Positions 10,231 to 20,005 are shown, numbered from the stretch's first letter. The stretch: DNA of 64,000 bases from Vallitalea sp. (GCA_025210235.1 JAOASG010000066.1:1-64000); one strand, 5' to 3'. Numbers and translations: made by a program. Notes: generated by a model not told the origin, from the sequence alone.

Positions 10231-11541
10231 ATGAACAAGTTTAAAAAATATTTAAAATTAACTATCTTAGTATGCATTATAGTGAGTAATCTGACAGTAA
10301 TATCTGCGGCCGAAGAAAAGACAAATTTAGAGCTTATAGAACAATTAGGTGTTATCAAAGGGGAAGGTAATGGTTTAACAGAGGAATACCTATCAAAAGA
10401 AAATAAAAGATGGCAAGTAGCTCTTATTTCATTAAGACTAGTAGGGAAGTATGATGAGGCAATCGAATATAAAGGTAATGATAATTTTTCTGATGCTGAT
10501 CAAGTAATATGGACTCCAGCGCGTACAGCACTAGCATATTTAAAAGCTCATCCGAATTTAGGGTGGGATGGAATAGGTAATAATGCATTTAATCCAAATG
10601 AAAACATGACTGTTAAAGGTTATTATAAAGTGATGCTTGAAGTATTAGGATATAAGCAAGATGCTGATTTTGACTGGGATGAAGTATTTGAATTTGCAGA
10701 AAAGTTAGGGATTAAATCTGCACGTAAATCTGAAAAGCTTACAATACGTGATATAGCTAATATTTCTGTTGAAGTTCTAAATGCTGAAACAAAAGATGGT
10801 ATTAAGTTTATGGATACATTAACAAAAGGAGATGTAGAGGAAAATGATGAGCCAGTTAAAACTGTTATAACTGAAACTATACCTAAAGATGATGTTAAAC
10901 CTACTATCAGTGAGGCTCGTGCAGTTACAGGTACAGTTGTAGCGGTTACTTTTGATACTAGAAATATAGATGAAGATACATTAGTAGCTGAAAATTTTTT
11001 AATAAATAATAATGTTACAGTAACAAGTGTCGAGATTGATGAGGATGCAATGGAAAAAGAAGAGAATGCTGATAAGACAATTGTTAATTTAACAGTAGAG
11101 GGCCTAAAAGTAGGAATAGCATATACTGTTAAATCAACTGGGGTAGCATCTTGTGAAGGTTCAGTGGCTGATAGCGGGGACTCAAAATATATTTTTGCAG
11201 GTAAAGAAGGAAAAGTTAATAATGCTAATGTTAAACCTACTATCAGGTATGCGGAAGCAGTTACAGGAACGATTGTAGCAGTTGTTTTTGACACTAGAAA
11301 TATTGACAAGGATACATTATTGGTTGAAAATTTTTCAATAGATAGAAATGTTACAGTAACTAGTGTAGAGATTGATGAAGATGCAATGGAAAAAGAAAAG
11401 TATGAAGGGAAAACAGTTGTAAATTTAACAGTTACAGGATTAAAACAAGGACGTGCTTATACACTTAGAGTAACAGGCGTAGCATCTTGTGAAGGTTTGG
11501 TTATGGATGATTCAAAAAAAGTATTTGCGGGCAGAGGCTAA
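10231..11541 (+). CDS. Secreted SLH-like protein with two Ig-like modules (paralogue 5, short)
   Basis: 436 residues, the shortest of the family. It has a signal peptide (about 1-26, ISA-AE), a divergent SLH-type region (about 30-200, with HPNLGWDGIGNN and EVLGYKQDADFDWDEVFEFA) and only two Ig-like modules (about 220-325 and 333-436). The two modules are near-copies, each beginning VKPTI and containing NVTVTSVEIDEDAMEKE. The DNA repeat has a 336-bp period (from 10894 and 11230), so the duplication is recent. The ribosome site GGAGGG lies 8 bp before ATG 10231. It ends convergently with the large S-layer gene, sharing one bidirectional terminator. Confidence 0.85.
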   Translation: MNKFKKYLKLTILVCIIVSNLTVISAAEEKTNLELIEQLGVIKGEGNGLTEEYLSKENKRWQVALISLRLVGKYDEAIEYKGNDNFSDADQVIWTPARTALAYLKAHPNLGWDGIGNNAFNPNENMTVKGYYKVMLEVLGYKQDADFDWDEVFEFAEKLGIKSARKSEKLTIRDIANISVEVLNAETKDGIKFMDTLTKGDVEENDEPVKTVITETIPKDDVKPTISEARAVTGTVVAVTFDTRNIDEDTLVAENFLINNNVTVTSVEIDEDAMEKEENADKTIVNLTVEGLKVGIAYTVKSTGVASCEGSVADSGDSKYIFAGKEGKVNNANVKPTIRYAEAVTGTIVAVVFDTRNIDKDTLLVENFSIDRNVTVTSVEIDEDAMEKEKYEGKTVVNLTVTGLKQGRAYTLRVTGVASCEGLVMDDSKKVFAGRG

Positions 11542-11570
11542 CGATAAGTTAGTCAAAAATTAAAATAAGA

Positions 11571-11605
11571 GCTGTTGCACTAATTTGTCAGTGCAACAGC
11601 ACTTT
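11571..11605. terminator. Bidirectional terminator between convergent genes
   Basis: A perfect 11-bp stem, GCTGTTGCACT (11571-11581) with AGTGCAACAGC (11590-11600), is flanked by A-rich sequence on the left and CTTTTG on the right. It can serve both the plus-strand gene ending at 11541 and the minus-strand gene ending at 11634. Confidence 0.85.
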
Positions 11606-11633
11606 TGTTATAAAACTATCATAATATTAATAT

Positions 11634-14600
11634 TTACTTAGCAACAAACTTAACTGTCTTAGCAGTATCAGCGTTTCCAACACCAGCTTCGTCAGTTATA
11701 CCAGATGTAATAGATACAGTTTTCATATCTCCAGCTGTAGTTGCGTCATGAGTTAAGATAAATGATTTTCCATCTGTACCAGTAGTTTCTACTTTAGAAA
11801 TTGTTTGGCCATTGATAGCAAATTCAAATGGAGCTGTAGTACCAGTAGTTACACCAGCTACTTTTTCACTAAATGTTACTTGAGTTGTAGTGTTTGTAAG
11901 AGCAACAGCAGTTGCTAATTTTGGAGCAGCATTTTCAGTTGTTACTGAAGCAAATTGTGCGCTGTTGTCAGCAGATGCCATTGCTACACCATTCTTGTTA
12001 ACAATCTTGCTATCATCAATTACTAATTCATATACTGTTCCGCTATCAAATGGAGTTCCAGTAAAGAATACACGTAATCTATTTCCGTCAGTTCCTTCTA
12101 CTCTTACTAAAGCATCAGTAGCTACGATTGCTGAACCATCTTTTTTAACTACGATATCAGAAGCAGTTGTATGTGCAAGTGTAGATTCTACAACTTGGTC
12201 GAATATAATATCTAATGTATTATTATCTACTGATGTTACAAGTGATATCTTAGGACTTGTTACAGCAGTTGTGATACCACCAAATACTGCTTCGTTTTTC
12301 TTATCAGTAGTATCTAGTGCTACTACATTAAGAGCATCTTTAATTTTAGTATTTACAACAGCTACAGTATATAACTTACCAGATTTGAAAGTATCACCTG
12401 TATAATATGCAGTTACAGATTTTTTATCAGATGCTACTACAACTTTATTAACAGTACCAGAGAAAGCAGGTACACCTGAAGCTGGAGTAATTGTAAAGTC
12501 ATTGTTATCTAATGAACCTGTAATTGTAAGAGCTTCACTAAATGTAATTTTTAATGTTTGGTTATTAAGTAATACGCCAGATAATACTTTTGGAGCAGCA
12601 TTAGTTACTGTAGTACCAGCAAATAATGCAGTATCATTTGTTCCAGTTACAATTGTATTACCAGCAGCATCATCAACATCAGCAACAGTTACTTTATATA
12701 ACACACCAGATGTCATAGTAGCTGTAGCAAATTGAAGAGTAACTGTTTTCTTATCATCTGCTACTGATTTAGCAGATGGATTAGCAGCGGTTGCAATTTT
12801 ATTAGTTGCTGTTTCAGTTCCTGATTGTACTGTAAATGTAAAGTCAGCAAGATCTATTGAGTTTGTATCAAGAGTCTCATTAAATGTAACAACAACAGTA
12901 TTGTTATTCGTTGCTACAGCTGAGCTTACTTTTGGAGCAACTCCGTCAGCAGAGCCAGTGCCTGCAAATTCTGCAGTGTCATTATCTTCGTCAAGGACAT
13001 TTCCACTTAAATCATTAATACCAGTAACATCAACAGTATAGATTTTAGCTAATTGTGTACCAGTTGTTAACACCCATACAGTTCCGTCAGTTGTTGTAGT
13101 ATCTTTAACAACTTTTGTTGGATATCCAAGTTCAGAACCAAAGTAATATTTATAAGCAGTTTTAGCTGATACTTCTTCCATTGGCTCGCTAAATGTAACT
13201 TTTACAGACGTACTATCAATAGACATAGCACTTACCACTGTTGGTTTGGTTTTATCTTCAGGTAATCCAGCAAATAAGAATTCATCTTTGTCTGAGTTAA
13301 TTACATTTCCTACTAAGTCAGTAACGTTAGTAACAACAACTTTGTGGATAGCGCCTGCATTATGAGTAGATGTTGTTAAAACAACTTCATTTTTAGCAGT
13401 TTGTCTTTCAGCTTTTGAAATAGTTAAACCTTCAATGCTGTAATTAGTAATATTTTCTGCAGTAGCTTTATCTACATCTTCATTAAAGATTAATTTAACA
13501 GATGTATTAGTTAAACCAACTGCTGAACTTAATTCAGGTTTTGCAGTATCTTCAGCTAAACCAGCAAATAAGAATTCATCTTTGTCTGAGTTAATTACAT
13601 TTCCTACTAAGTCAGTAACGTTAGTAACAACAACTTTATGAATAGCACCAGCTGTTTGAGCTGTAGTTGTTAAAACAACTTCATTTTTAGCAGTTTGTCT
13701 TTCAGCTTTTAGTACATTAATTCCTTCGATTGTATAGTTAAGAATATTTTCTACAGTAGTTTCATCCATATCTTCGTTGAAGATTAGTTTTAAAGTAGTA
13801 TTAGTTAATGAAACAGCTGAAGTTAATTCAGGTTTTGCTTCATCTTTAGCTAATCCACCAAATTGGAACTCGTCATTATCTGAGTTAATAACGTTTCCAG
13901 ATAAGTCAGTAACGTTAGTAACGACAACTTTATAAATAGTTCCTTGTACTTGAGAAGCAGTTTTTAAAATTACAACTGTTTTAATTGGATTTTTATCTGC
14001 ATCTAGATCGTAAGCAGCACTTACTACGTTTAAGTTATTAATTGAGTAATTTGATGAAATAAGTGCAGTTACATCAACTTCTTCATTAAAGTTTAATTGT
14101 ACACTAGTATTAGTTAAAGCTACAGCTGATTGTAATTCAGGTTTTACAGTATCAGCAGGTTTAGCTACAAATTTATAAGAAGCTCCATCATATGAAAGTG
14201 TATATAATGAATTTTCTTTTAATGCATCTGTAGTTATTTTTACAATTGTACCATTAGCTTTTAATGATGTACTTTTTACGGCAACAGCTTTGTTATCAGC
14301 ATCAACTAATGTAAATACGTCAGTTGAAGGTGCGATAGAAGTTGCTTTGTTAAGAGTGATTTCATGCATTGTAGAGTTAACTGAGTTAATTGATTTTACA
14401 TCTAGCTTAGTAACAACAATAGGGAATCCTAATTCTTCACCTAATGTAACTACTGCGTCTTTAGCATTTACTGATAAAGCGTCATAAGTAACGTCACCTA
14501 AGTCAATTACTTTGAATTCATCAGTAAGATTAATTTCATCTTCTGAAGCTGCTAAACCAAGTTCTACAGCTTTTTGAGGAACTGTAGCCCAAGTATAGTC

Positions 14601-15032
14601 AGTGCCATCTTTGTAATTAAGTGATTCAAGTAATACTTTTACATATTCTTGAGAAGTGATTTCTTTGTATGGTCTGAAAGTTCCGTCTGGGTAACCAATA
14701 ACCCCTAGTTCTGGATGAGCTTTCATGTAAGCCATTAATCTTAATTGGTAGTCGTTATGACCTTCAGCATCAGTGAAAGTATCCATACCTTCATAATCGA
14801 ATGCTAACATGTCAGCTTCAAGACCTTTAAGTCTAAGTAACATTACGATTGAGCGGTATCTTGTCATAGTTTTTGTGCCGTCAACACCATTACCCTCACC
14901 TTTTAAAACATTAAGTGCTACTAATTTGTCAAGTTTATCTTGAGATGTAGTTTGAGCAAAACTAGCAACACTTGAAAGTAGCATTGATGCAACAAGTGCT
15001 AATGCCATGATTTTTCTGATTGATTTCTTCAT
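11634..15032 (-). CDS. Probable major S-layer protein (SLH-like region plus about nine Ig-like domains)
   Basis: 1132 residues. A strong signal peptide (about 1-27, ASFA-QT) is followed by an SLH-type region (about 30-195) with HPELGVIGYPDGTFRPYKE, matching the SLH FRP motif. About nine Big_5/SwmB-like modules of roughly 98 residues follow, each with a VxLTFNE-type strand and an F(A/G)G linker, ending in FVAK. Base composition is clearly richer in G+C than the neighbours and favours a narrow codon set (GCA/GCT, GTT/GTA, ACT/ACA), as in very highly expressed genes. The ribosome site AAGGAGGAAA is strong. Two internal modules are recent DNA duplicates (294-bp period, 13267 and 13561). It faces the five tandem paralogues. 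The S-layer role is inferred from architecture, composition and context. Confidence 0.85.
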   Translation of the reverse strand: MKKSIRKIMALALVASMLLSSVASFAQTTSQDKLDKLVALNVLKGEGNGVDGTKTMTRYRSIVMLLRLKGLEADMLAFDYEGMDTFTDAEGHNDYQLRLMAYMKAHPELGVIGYPDGTFRPYKEITSQEYVKVLLESLNYKDGTDYTWATVPQKAVELGLAASEDEINLTDEFKVIDLGDVTYDALSVNAKDAVVTLGEELGFPIVVTKLDVKSINSVNSTMHEITLNKATSIAPSTDVFTLVDADNKAVAVKSTSLKANGTIVKITTDALKENSLYTLSYDGASYKFVAKPADTVKPELQSAVALTNTSVQLNFNEEVDVTALISSNYSINNLNVVSAAYDLDADKNPIKTVVILKTASQVQGTIYKVVVTNVTDLSGNVINSDNDEFQFGGLAKDEAKPELTSAVSLTNTTLKLIFNEDMDETTVENILNYTIEGINVLKAERQTAKNEVVLTTTAQTAGAIHKVVVTNVTDLVGNVINSDKDEFLFAGLAEDTAKPELSSAVGLTNTSVKLIFNEDVDKATAENITNYSIEGLTISKAERQTAKNEVVLTTSTHNAGAIHKVVVTNVTDLVGNVINSDKDEFLFAGLPEDKTKPTVVSAMSIDSTSVKVTFSEPMEEVSAKTAYKYYFGSELGYPTKVVKDTTTTDGTVWVLTTGTQLAKIYTVDVTGINDLSGNVLDEDNDTAEFAGTGSADGVAPKVSSAVATNNNTVVVTFNETLDTNSIDLADFTFTVQSGTETATNKIATAANPSAKSVADDKKTVTLQFATATMTSGVLYKVTVADVDDAAGNTIVTGTNDTALFAGTTVTNAAPKVLSGVLLNNQTLKITFSEALTITGSLDNNDFTITPASGVPAFSGTVNKVVVASDKKSVTAYYTGDTFKSGKLYTVAVVNTKIKDALNVVALDTTDKKNEAVFGGITTAVTSPKISLVTSVDNNTLDIIFDQVVESTLAHTTASDIVVKKDGSAIVATDALVRVEGTDGNRLRVFFTGTPFDSGTVYELVIDDSKIVNKNGVAMASADNSAQFASVTTENAAPKLATAVALTNTTTQVTFSEKVAGVTTGTTAPFEFAINGQTISKVETTGTDGKSFILTHDATTAGDMKTVSITSGITDEAGVGNADTAKTVKFVAK

Positions 15033-15637
15033 TACTTCGTTTCCTCCTTATTAAAGAATGTCATTATAGTTTGAACGTAATCTTAATAAATTGTTCAATT
15101 TTTCTTTAGTTGTTAATAAGTTGTTAATATTTAATAACAGTGCCATGTTATATAATATACAAACAACTTATTTTGGAGATTGTAAAAATAATTACAATCA
15201 ACATTGGTTGTTATGTAGACTGATTATGTTAACCATTACACTATTAATTGTATCCAACAGAAAATAAAATATCAACTCGCAAAATTTTCCATTTTTTTTG
15301 GAAGCCCTTATTTTACTTGGCATATTATGCTATTAATGGAATGTAAAAGTGAAATATGTTAGCGTATCTATTAATAAGATATATATAATTTTATTTTAAA
15401 ATATTTAGTCTAAAAGTTGATAAAATAAGGTAATGTATGTGTAGTTATTAAATAAAAATAAATAATAAGTTAACATTAGTAATAAATGGGAAAAATATAT
15501 GTTATACCAATTTATGATATTTCTACCTAAATTTAATAAAAAGCTTTACAATTGGTAATTTTTTTGTTAAAATTAAATTAAATTATTACGAAAATATTAC
15601 AAGTTGATTTAAAAAGTATTACTCGGAGGAAATAAAA
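15033..15637. promoter_or_regulatory. 605-bp divergent intergenic region (S-layer gene / M23 peptidase)
   Basis: A very AT-rich region with no ORF. It holds two inverted repeats, TTGAAC/GTTCAA (15071-15098) and GATTGTAA/TTACAATC (15178-15199), on the S-layer side. A minus-strand TATAAT lies at 15063-15068, but no well-spaced -35 accompanies it. The S-layer promoter or promoters and a long leader must lie here; their exact position cannot be assigned. Confidence 0.5.
15545..15573 (+). promoter_or_regulatory. Promoter for the M23 peptidase gene
   Basis: TTTACA (15545-15550), a 17-bp spacer, then an extended -10 TGTTAAAAT (TAAAAT at 15568-15573), about 65 bp before the ATG. Confidence 0.5.
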
Positions 15638-17224
15638 ATGAATGGAGCACCTAAATATAAAGATAATTTACTATTTAAGTATAATAAAGAAATAATTTTA
15701 ATTTTTTGTTCACTATTTGTATTTTTTGCAATAGGGAATATATTTGTGCCTGATAAGATTCAGACAAAGGCTACGCCGACAGCTAACGCATATAATGTTG
15801 TCTATAAAGGAAAGAGTGTTGGTATTGTATCTGAAAAGGAATCGGCAAATAATGCATTTTTATTGGCTAGAGCTAATATAAAAGATGAAAACGGAGAACA
15901 TGTTAAAATAGATAATAATCTTGAATATTATTTAGAGTATGCGAAAGATGATCAAATTACAGATGAAGAAACATTAGTTACTAATATAAGAACAGCATTA
16001 ATTGAGGATATAGATTCATTTATGATAAAGGCATATGTTCTGAAAATAGGTGAGGATTTTCAAGTAGCATTAAGAAATGAAGACGATGTTAAAGAAGTAT
16101 TAAAAAGAGCACAAAATAAATACATTAATACAAATGAAAGTTTTGAAGTCGATTTAGTTCGTATACCATATACAATATCAGCAAGCAAACCAGTAATTGT
16201 TAAGAGTGATAACATAGAAATTGCTTCTAATAAAAAAACTATTAAATCGTCAGCAAAAGAAACTACGGATTCAGATTCTGATGAAAAAAAAGATGCGGAA
16301 ACTCCAGTTGAAACAGTTGGTATTTCTTTTGCAGAAAAAGTTGAGGTAGTAAAAGAATTTGTTGATAGAGATAGTATCACAAGTATAACAGAAGCTACTG
16401 GACTTATTACTAAAGAAAATGAAGAAAACAAAACATATGCTGTAGTTAAAGGAGATACATTATCAGGTATAGCAGCTAAAAATGATATGAAGCTTTCAAA
16501 ATTATATGAGCTTAACCCAGGTGTAAAAGAAAAGAGATTTATTAATATAGGACAAGAATTAATTATAACAGTGCCAGAACCGGAATTATCTATTGCGACT
16601 GAAGAAAAAGTAATCTATACAAAACCAATTAAACGTGATGTTAAAAAAGTTGAGAATAAGAATAAGTACAATGGTACTAATACAGTTCTTGATAATGGTT
16701 ATGATGGAGAAATGGAAGTAACAGCTATAGTTACTAAAGTAAATGGTCATGAAAAATCAAGAAGTGTTGTAGGCGAAAAAGTTATTAAAGAACCTAAGGA
16801 TAAAGTAATTGAAATAGGAATAAAACCTTTCCCATCAAAGGGTGCAACAGGGAATTTCATATATCCAGTTGTAGGTGCTAGAGTTACTTCACCATTTGGA
16901 TATAGACGTGGAGGATTCCATCATGGTCTTGACCTTGGTCATTTGCCTATAGGAGCACCTATTAGAGCTTCTGATGGAGGAAGAGTTGTTTTTGCAGGAT
17001 GGAAGAGTAGAACTTATGGATATTGTGTTGATATCGATCATGGTAATGGTGTTTTAACAAGATATGCACATTGTAACAAGGTTCTTGTTAAAAAAGGTCA
17101 AAATGTATCTCAGTATCAACAAATAGCAGAGTTAGGAAATACAGGAAGAAGTACAGGACCTCACGTTCACTTTGAAATAAGATTTAATGGGGTGGCTGCA
17201 AATCCTAAGAAATATCTTGATTAG
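15638..17224 (+). CDS. Membrane-anchored LysM / G5 / M23 peptidoglycan endopeptidase
   Basis: 528 residues. An N-terminal membrane anchor (about 17-36) leads into an extracellular region, a LysM module (about 268-311, YAVVKGDTLSGIAAKNDMKL), a G5-like module (about 320-395, ending VIEIG) and a C-terminal LytM/M23 domain. The zinc ligands are visible as HHGLDLG (about 428) and HVHFE (about 509). M23 enzymes cut peptide cross-links in peptidoglycan, and LysM binds the glycan. It sits directly upstream of walRK, the two-component system that controls such hydrolases, so coordinated control is plausible. The ribosome site CGGAGG precedes ATG 15638. Confidence 0.92.
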   Translation: MNGAPKYKDNLLFKYNKEIILIFCSLFVFFAIGNIFVPDKIQTKATPTANAYNVVYKGKSVGIVSEKESANNAFLLARANIKDENGEHVKIDNNLEYYLEYAKDDQITDEETLVTNIRTALIEDIDSFMIKAYVLKIGEDFQVALRNEDDVKEVLKRAQNKYINTNESFEVDLVRIPYTISASKPVIVKSDNIEIASNKKTIKSSAKETTDSDSDEKKDAETPVETVGISFAEKVEVVKEFVDRDSITSITEATGLITKENEENKTYAVVKGDTLSGIAAKNDMKLSKLYELNPGVKEKRFINIGQELIITVPEPELSIATEEKVIYTKPIKRDVKKVENKNKYNGTNTVLDNGYDGEMEVTAIVTKVNGHEKSRSVVGEKVIKEPKDKVIEIGIKPFPSKGATGNFIYPVVGARVTSPFGYRRGGFHHGLDLGHLPIGAPIRASDGGRVVFAGWKSRTYGYCVDIDHGNGVLTRYAHCNKVLVKKGQNVSQYQQIAELGNTGRSTGPHVHFEIRFNGVAANPKKYLD

Positions 17225-17252
17225 TTATAAAGATAATCTAACATACAATAAG

Positions 17253-17284
17253 AGCACAGGATAATATATATCTTGTGCTTTTTA
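17253..17284 (+). terminator. Rho-independent terminator
   Basis: AGCACAGGAT (17253-17262) pairs with ATCTTGTGCT (17270-17279), with one G-U pair, followed by T residues. It separates the peptidase gene from walR. Confidence 0.8.
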
Positions 17285-17408
17285 ATTTTAGATAATATTC
17301 TTTTATAACATCATTTACAGAAGATATTTTATTTGATAAAATAATAGAAAAAGTAGTCAAATAGTTATATAGTTAATTAATTGTGATGTTTAGTGAGAGG
17401 AGAACTAT

Positions 17409-18095
17409 ATGTCAAAAATACTTGTTGTAGATGATGAACGAGCAATCGTGGATATTCTTAAATTTAACCTTCAAAGAGAAGGATATACTGTAATTACTGC
17501 TTATAATGGAGAAGAAGGGTTGCAGATATTTGAAAGAGAACAACCTGATTTAGTATTACTTGATATTATGATGCCTAAAATGGATGGACTTCAAGTATGT
17601 AAAGTAATTAGAAATAAATATGATACACCTATTATTATGTTGACAGCTAGAGCTGAAGAAGTTGACAAAGTACTAGGACTTGAACTTGGTGCAGATGATT
17701 TTGTAACTAAGCCATTTAGTGTAAGAGAATTAATGGCAAGAGTTAAAGCAAATCTTAGAAGAACGGTACTAGATAGTAAAGAATCAAATGAAGTACATAC
17801 AATGGTATTTGATAATATGTGTATTAATGTAGATAGGTATGAAGTAACAATAGATGATGAACCAATAGCATTAACTGTTAGAGAATATGAATTATTAAAA
17901 TTTTTAGCTACTAGAAAAGAACAAATCTTTACAAGAGAACAGCTATTAGAAAAAGTATGGGGTTATGAATATTATGGTGATGTAAGAACTGTGGACGTAA
18001 CCATTAGAAGACTAAGAGAGAAAGTAGAAGATTCACCTAGTAAACCAAAATTTATTTTAACAAAAAGAGGAATTGGATATTATTTTAAAGGGTAA
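17409..18095 (+). CDS. walR: Response regulator WalR (YycF-like, OmpR/PhoB family)
   Basis: 228 residues. The receiver domain (1-118) has the acidic pair D8/D9, phospho-acceptor D52 in LLDIMMP, T in MLTAR and K in TKPF. A winged-helix OmpR-type DNA-binding domain (about 130-227) has VREYELLKFLA and RTVDVTIRRLREK. The sequence and its neighbours (walK, yycH-, yycI-like genes, rlmH) identify it as WalR, which controls cell-wall hydrolase genes in Firmicutes. ATG 17409 follows GAGGAG. walK starts about 60 bp downstream, so the two are co-transcribed. Confidence 0.93.
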   Translation: MSKILVVDDERAIVDILKFNLQREGYTVITAYNGEEGLQIFEREQPDLVLLDIMMPKMDGLQVCKVIRNKYDTPIIMLTARAEEVDKVLGLELGADDFVTKPFSVRELMARVKANLRRTVLDSKESNEVHTMVFDNMCINVDRYEVTIDDEPIALTVREYELLKFLATRKEQIFTREQLLEKVWGYEYYGDVRTVDVTIRRLREKVEDSPSKPKFILTKRGIGYYFKG

Positions 18096-18156
18096 TATAT
18101 AATACATAATTGTAATGAGAATTAGAGTAAAGTAATTAATTGGGTTGGTGCAAAGG

Positions 18157-19911
18157 ATGATGAAAAGTTTAAAATGGAGAATGGTCACTATATATGTATT
18201 TCTCGTATTAATTGTTATGATTGTATCTGGAACATTGATTGTTATACGTATAAGTTCTAATGCATATAAAGAGATTGAAGATAGTCTAAAAAGGTCTATT
18301 TCTACAAGTATGGAAACTATAGGCGAAAGCAATACTAAAGAGCAGGCTATCGAAAAGTGGAAGAATGCAATTACAGAATATAGAGATAGTGAAAGAAGAT
18401 TATATTTATTAGATACAAAGGGAAGAGTAATTTTTTCTGATGGAGATATAGTAAAGGAAATTTATTATACTCCTATGGTTAAAGCAGCTATTAATGATAG
18501 CAATATAAAAGAATTTGATAAAATATATGAAATAAATAAAGATGAAAAGAAAGAGTATCTAGGTTATGCTCAGCCTATTAAAGTTAAAGAAGAAGTTATA
18601 GGCGTAGTATATATGTTAGCTCCATCTGGACAAATTAAAATTAATTTATTTAGTACGATAAAAGTTATTATTATAGCAATTATATTAGCTATAATTTTAT
18701 CAGTTATTTTTGGAATTATGTTTTCTAACTTTTTAACTAAGCCAATTATTGCATTATCTGATAAGGCAAGAGAAATGTCACAAGGTGATTTGGATAATAC
18801 TATTGAAGTGTTATCGGATGATGAAATTGGAGAACTCACTAAGAATTTTAATATTATGGCAAAAGAACTTAATCATAACTTAGTTGAAATATCTAGTGAA
18901 AAAAACAAATTAGAAACAGTTTTTACTCATATGACTGATGGTATATTAGTATTTGATAGTGATGGAGTATTAATACATAGCAATCCTGCAACAGAAAGTT
19001 TTTTAACCCTTGAACATAAGAGTACATTTTCTGAGATATTTTGTGATTATCTTGATATGTCATATAAACAACTACTTTCTTATATAAAGAGTGAAATAAG
19101 ACAGCATATTATTCAGATAGATGAAAAATATGTAAATCTATGCTTTGCTGCTCATTTAGATCAACATGAAAACATAATGGGAAGTATTTGTGTTATACAA
19201 GATATTACAGAACATAAAAAACTAGAAGAAATGCAGAAAGAATTTGTAGCTAATGTGTCTCATGAGTTAAGAACTCCACTTACTACCATCAAAAGTTATG
19301 CAGAGACATTACTTGATGGAGCTATGGATGATAGACAAATAACAACTGATTTCTTAAAGGTTATTAACCATGAAAGTGATAGAATGACAGCACTTGTACA
19401 AGATCTATTAGAACTTTCACGATTAGATAATAAACAGACGAAATTTAGAACTCAATGTATTAGTTTATCCCATATTCTAGAAGGAAGTATCAGTAAATAT
19501 CAAATACATGCTAAGAAAAAAAATCAAACTATGATTTATAATGCTACCGAAAATGAGTATAAAATAATAGGAGATTCAAATAGAATAGAGCAAGTTATTA
19601 AAAATATAATTTCAAATGCAGTAAAATATAGTAATGAAGGAGCCACAATAAATATTAATTTATATGAAGAGAGTAGTTTTGTTGTGGCCTTGATAGAAGA
19701 TACAGGAATGGGTATACCTAAAGAAGATTTAACACGAATTTTTGATAGATTTTATAGAGTAGATAAAGCTCGTTCAAGAGCTATGGGAGGAACGGGGCTT
19801 GGACTTGCTATAGCAAAGGAAATTATGGATTATCATGGGGGACATATTAAAGTAACAAGTGAAGTTGGGGTTGGAACATGCTTTTATCTATATTTTCCTA
19901 TTGTTAATTAA
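18157..19911 (+). CDS. walK: Sensor histidine kinase WalK (YycG-like)
   Basis: About 584 residues. It has two membrane helices (about 6-28 and 160-182) bracketing an extracellular sensor, then HAMP (SDKAREMSQGDL), PAS (KLETVFTHMTDGILVFD), HisKA with H369 in NVSHELRTP, and HATPase_c with NAVKYS (N box), DTGMGIP and GGTGLGLAIAKEI. This is the full WalK architecture. Upstream in-frame TTG 18145 and GTG 18148 are possible but lack a ribosome site, and ATG 18157 or 18160 is favoured because homologues begin near MKSLKWR. It phosphorylates WalR. YycH/YycI-like proteins encoded downstream normally modulate it through the membrane. Confidence 0.92.
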   Translation: MMKSLKWRMVTIYVFLVLIVMIVSGTLIVIRISSNAYKEIEDSLKRSISTSMETIGESNTKEQAIEKWKNAITEYRDSERRLYLLDTKGRVIFSDGDIVKEIYYTPMVKAAINDSNIKEFDKIYEINKDEKKEYLGYAQPIKVKEEVIGVVYMLAPSGQIKINLFSTIKVIIIAIILAIILSVIFGIMFSNFLTKPIIALSDKAREMSQGDLDNTIEVLSDDEIGELTKNFNIMAKELNHNLVEISSEKNKLETVFTHMTDGILVFDSDGVLIHSNPATESFLTLEHKSTFSEIFCDYLDMSYKQLLSYIKSEIRQHIIQIDEKYVNLCFAAHLDQHENIMGSICVIQDITEHKKLEEMQKEFVANVSHELRTPLTTIKSYAETLLDGAMDDRQITTDFLKVINHESDRMTALVQDLLELSRLDNKQTKFRTQCISLSHILEGSISKYQIHAKKKNQTMIYNATENEYKIIGDSNRIEQVIKNIISNAVKYSNEGATININLYEESSFVVALIEDTGMGIPKEDLTRIFDRFYRVDKARSRAMGGTGLGLAIAKEIMDYHGGHIKVTSEVGVGTCFYLYFPIVN

Positions 19912-19914
19912 TAG

Positions 19915-20005
19915 TTAACTCTTTGTAATGAAAATGTAACATTTAACTAGTATAATAATACTATATTGTAGAATACTATTATGTTATCATTACAAAGTTT
20001 TTATT
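19915..20005 (+). terminator. Long hairpin after walK
   Basis: CTTTGTAATGA (19921-19931) pairs perfectly with TCATTACAAAG (19987-19997), followed by TTTTTATT. The 55-nt loop can fold further (GTATAATAATAC region). It may act as an attenuating terminator between walK and the downstream accessory genes. Confidence 0.6.

Noticed and set aside
10623..11309. Minus-strand ORF of 228 codons opposite the short S-layer paralogue
   Set aside because: It is a mirror of the repeated Ig-like coding sequence (rich in S, T, V and L), with no start signal. The plus-strand protein has signal peptide and domain support.
11890..12405. Plus-strand ORF of 171 codons opposite the large S-layer gene
   Set aside because: It is antisense to a gene with strong ribosome site, signal peptide and repeats, and shows no recognisable domain.
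10894..14100. Regular repeats in the S-layer genes considered as CRISPR or satellite arrays
   Set aside because: Periods (294 and 336 bp) are multiples of three and lie within open frames encoding Ig-like modules; there are no short repeats with unique spacers.
16060..16431. Minus-strand ORF of 123 codons within the M23 peptidase gene
   Set aside because: It is antisense to a strongly supported gene, has no ribosome site, and reads as low-complexity Ser/Leu/Val sequence typical of antisense frames in AT-rich DNA.
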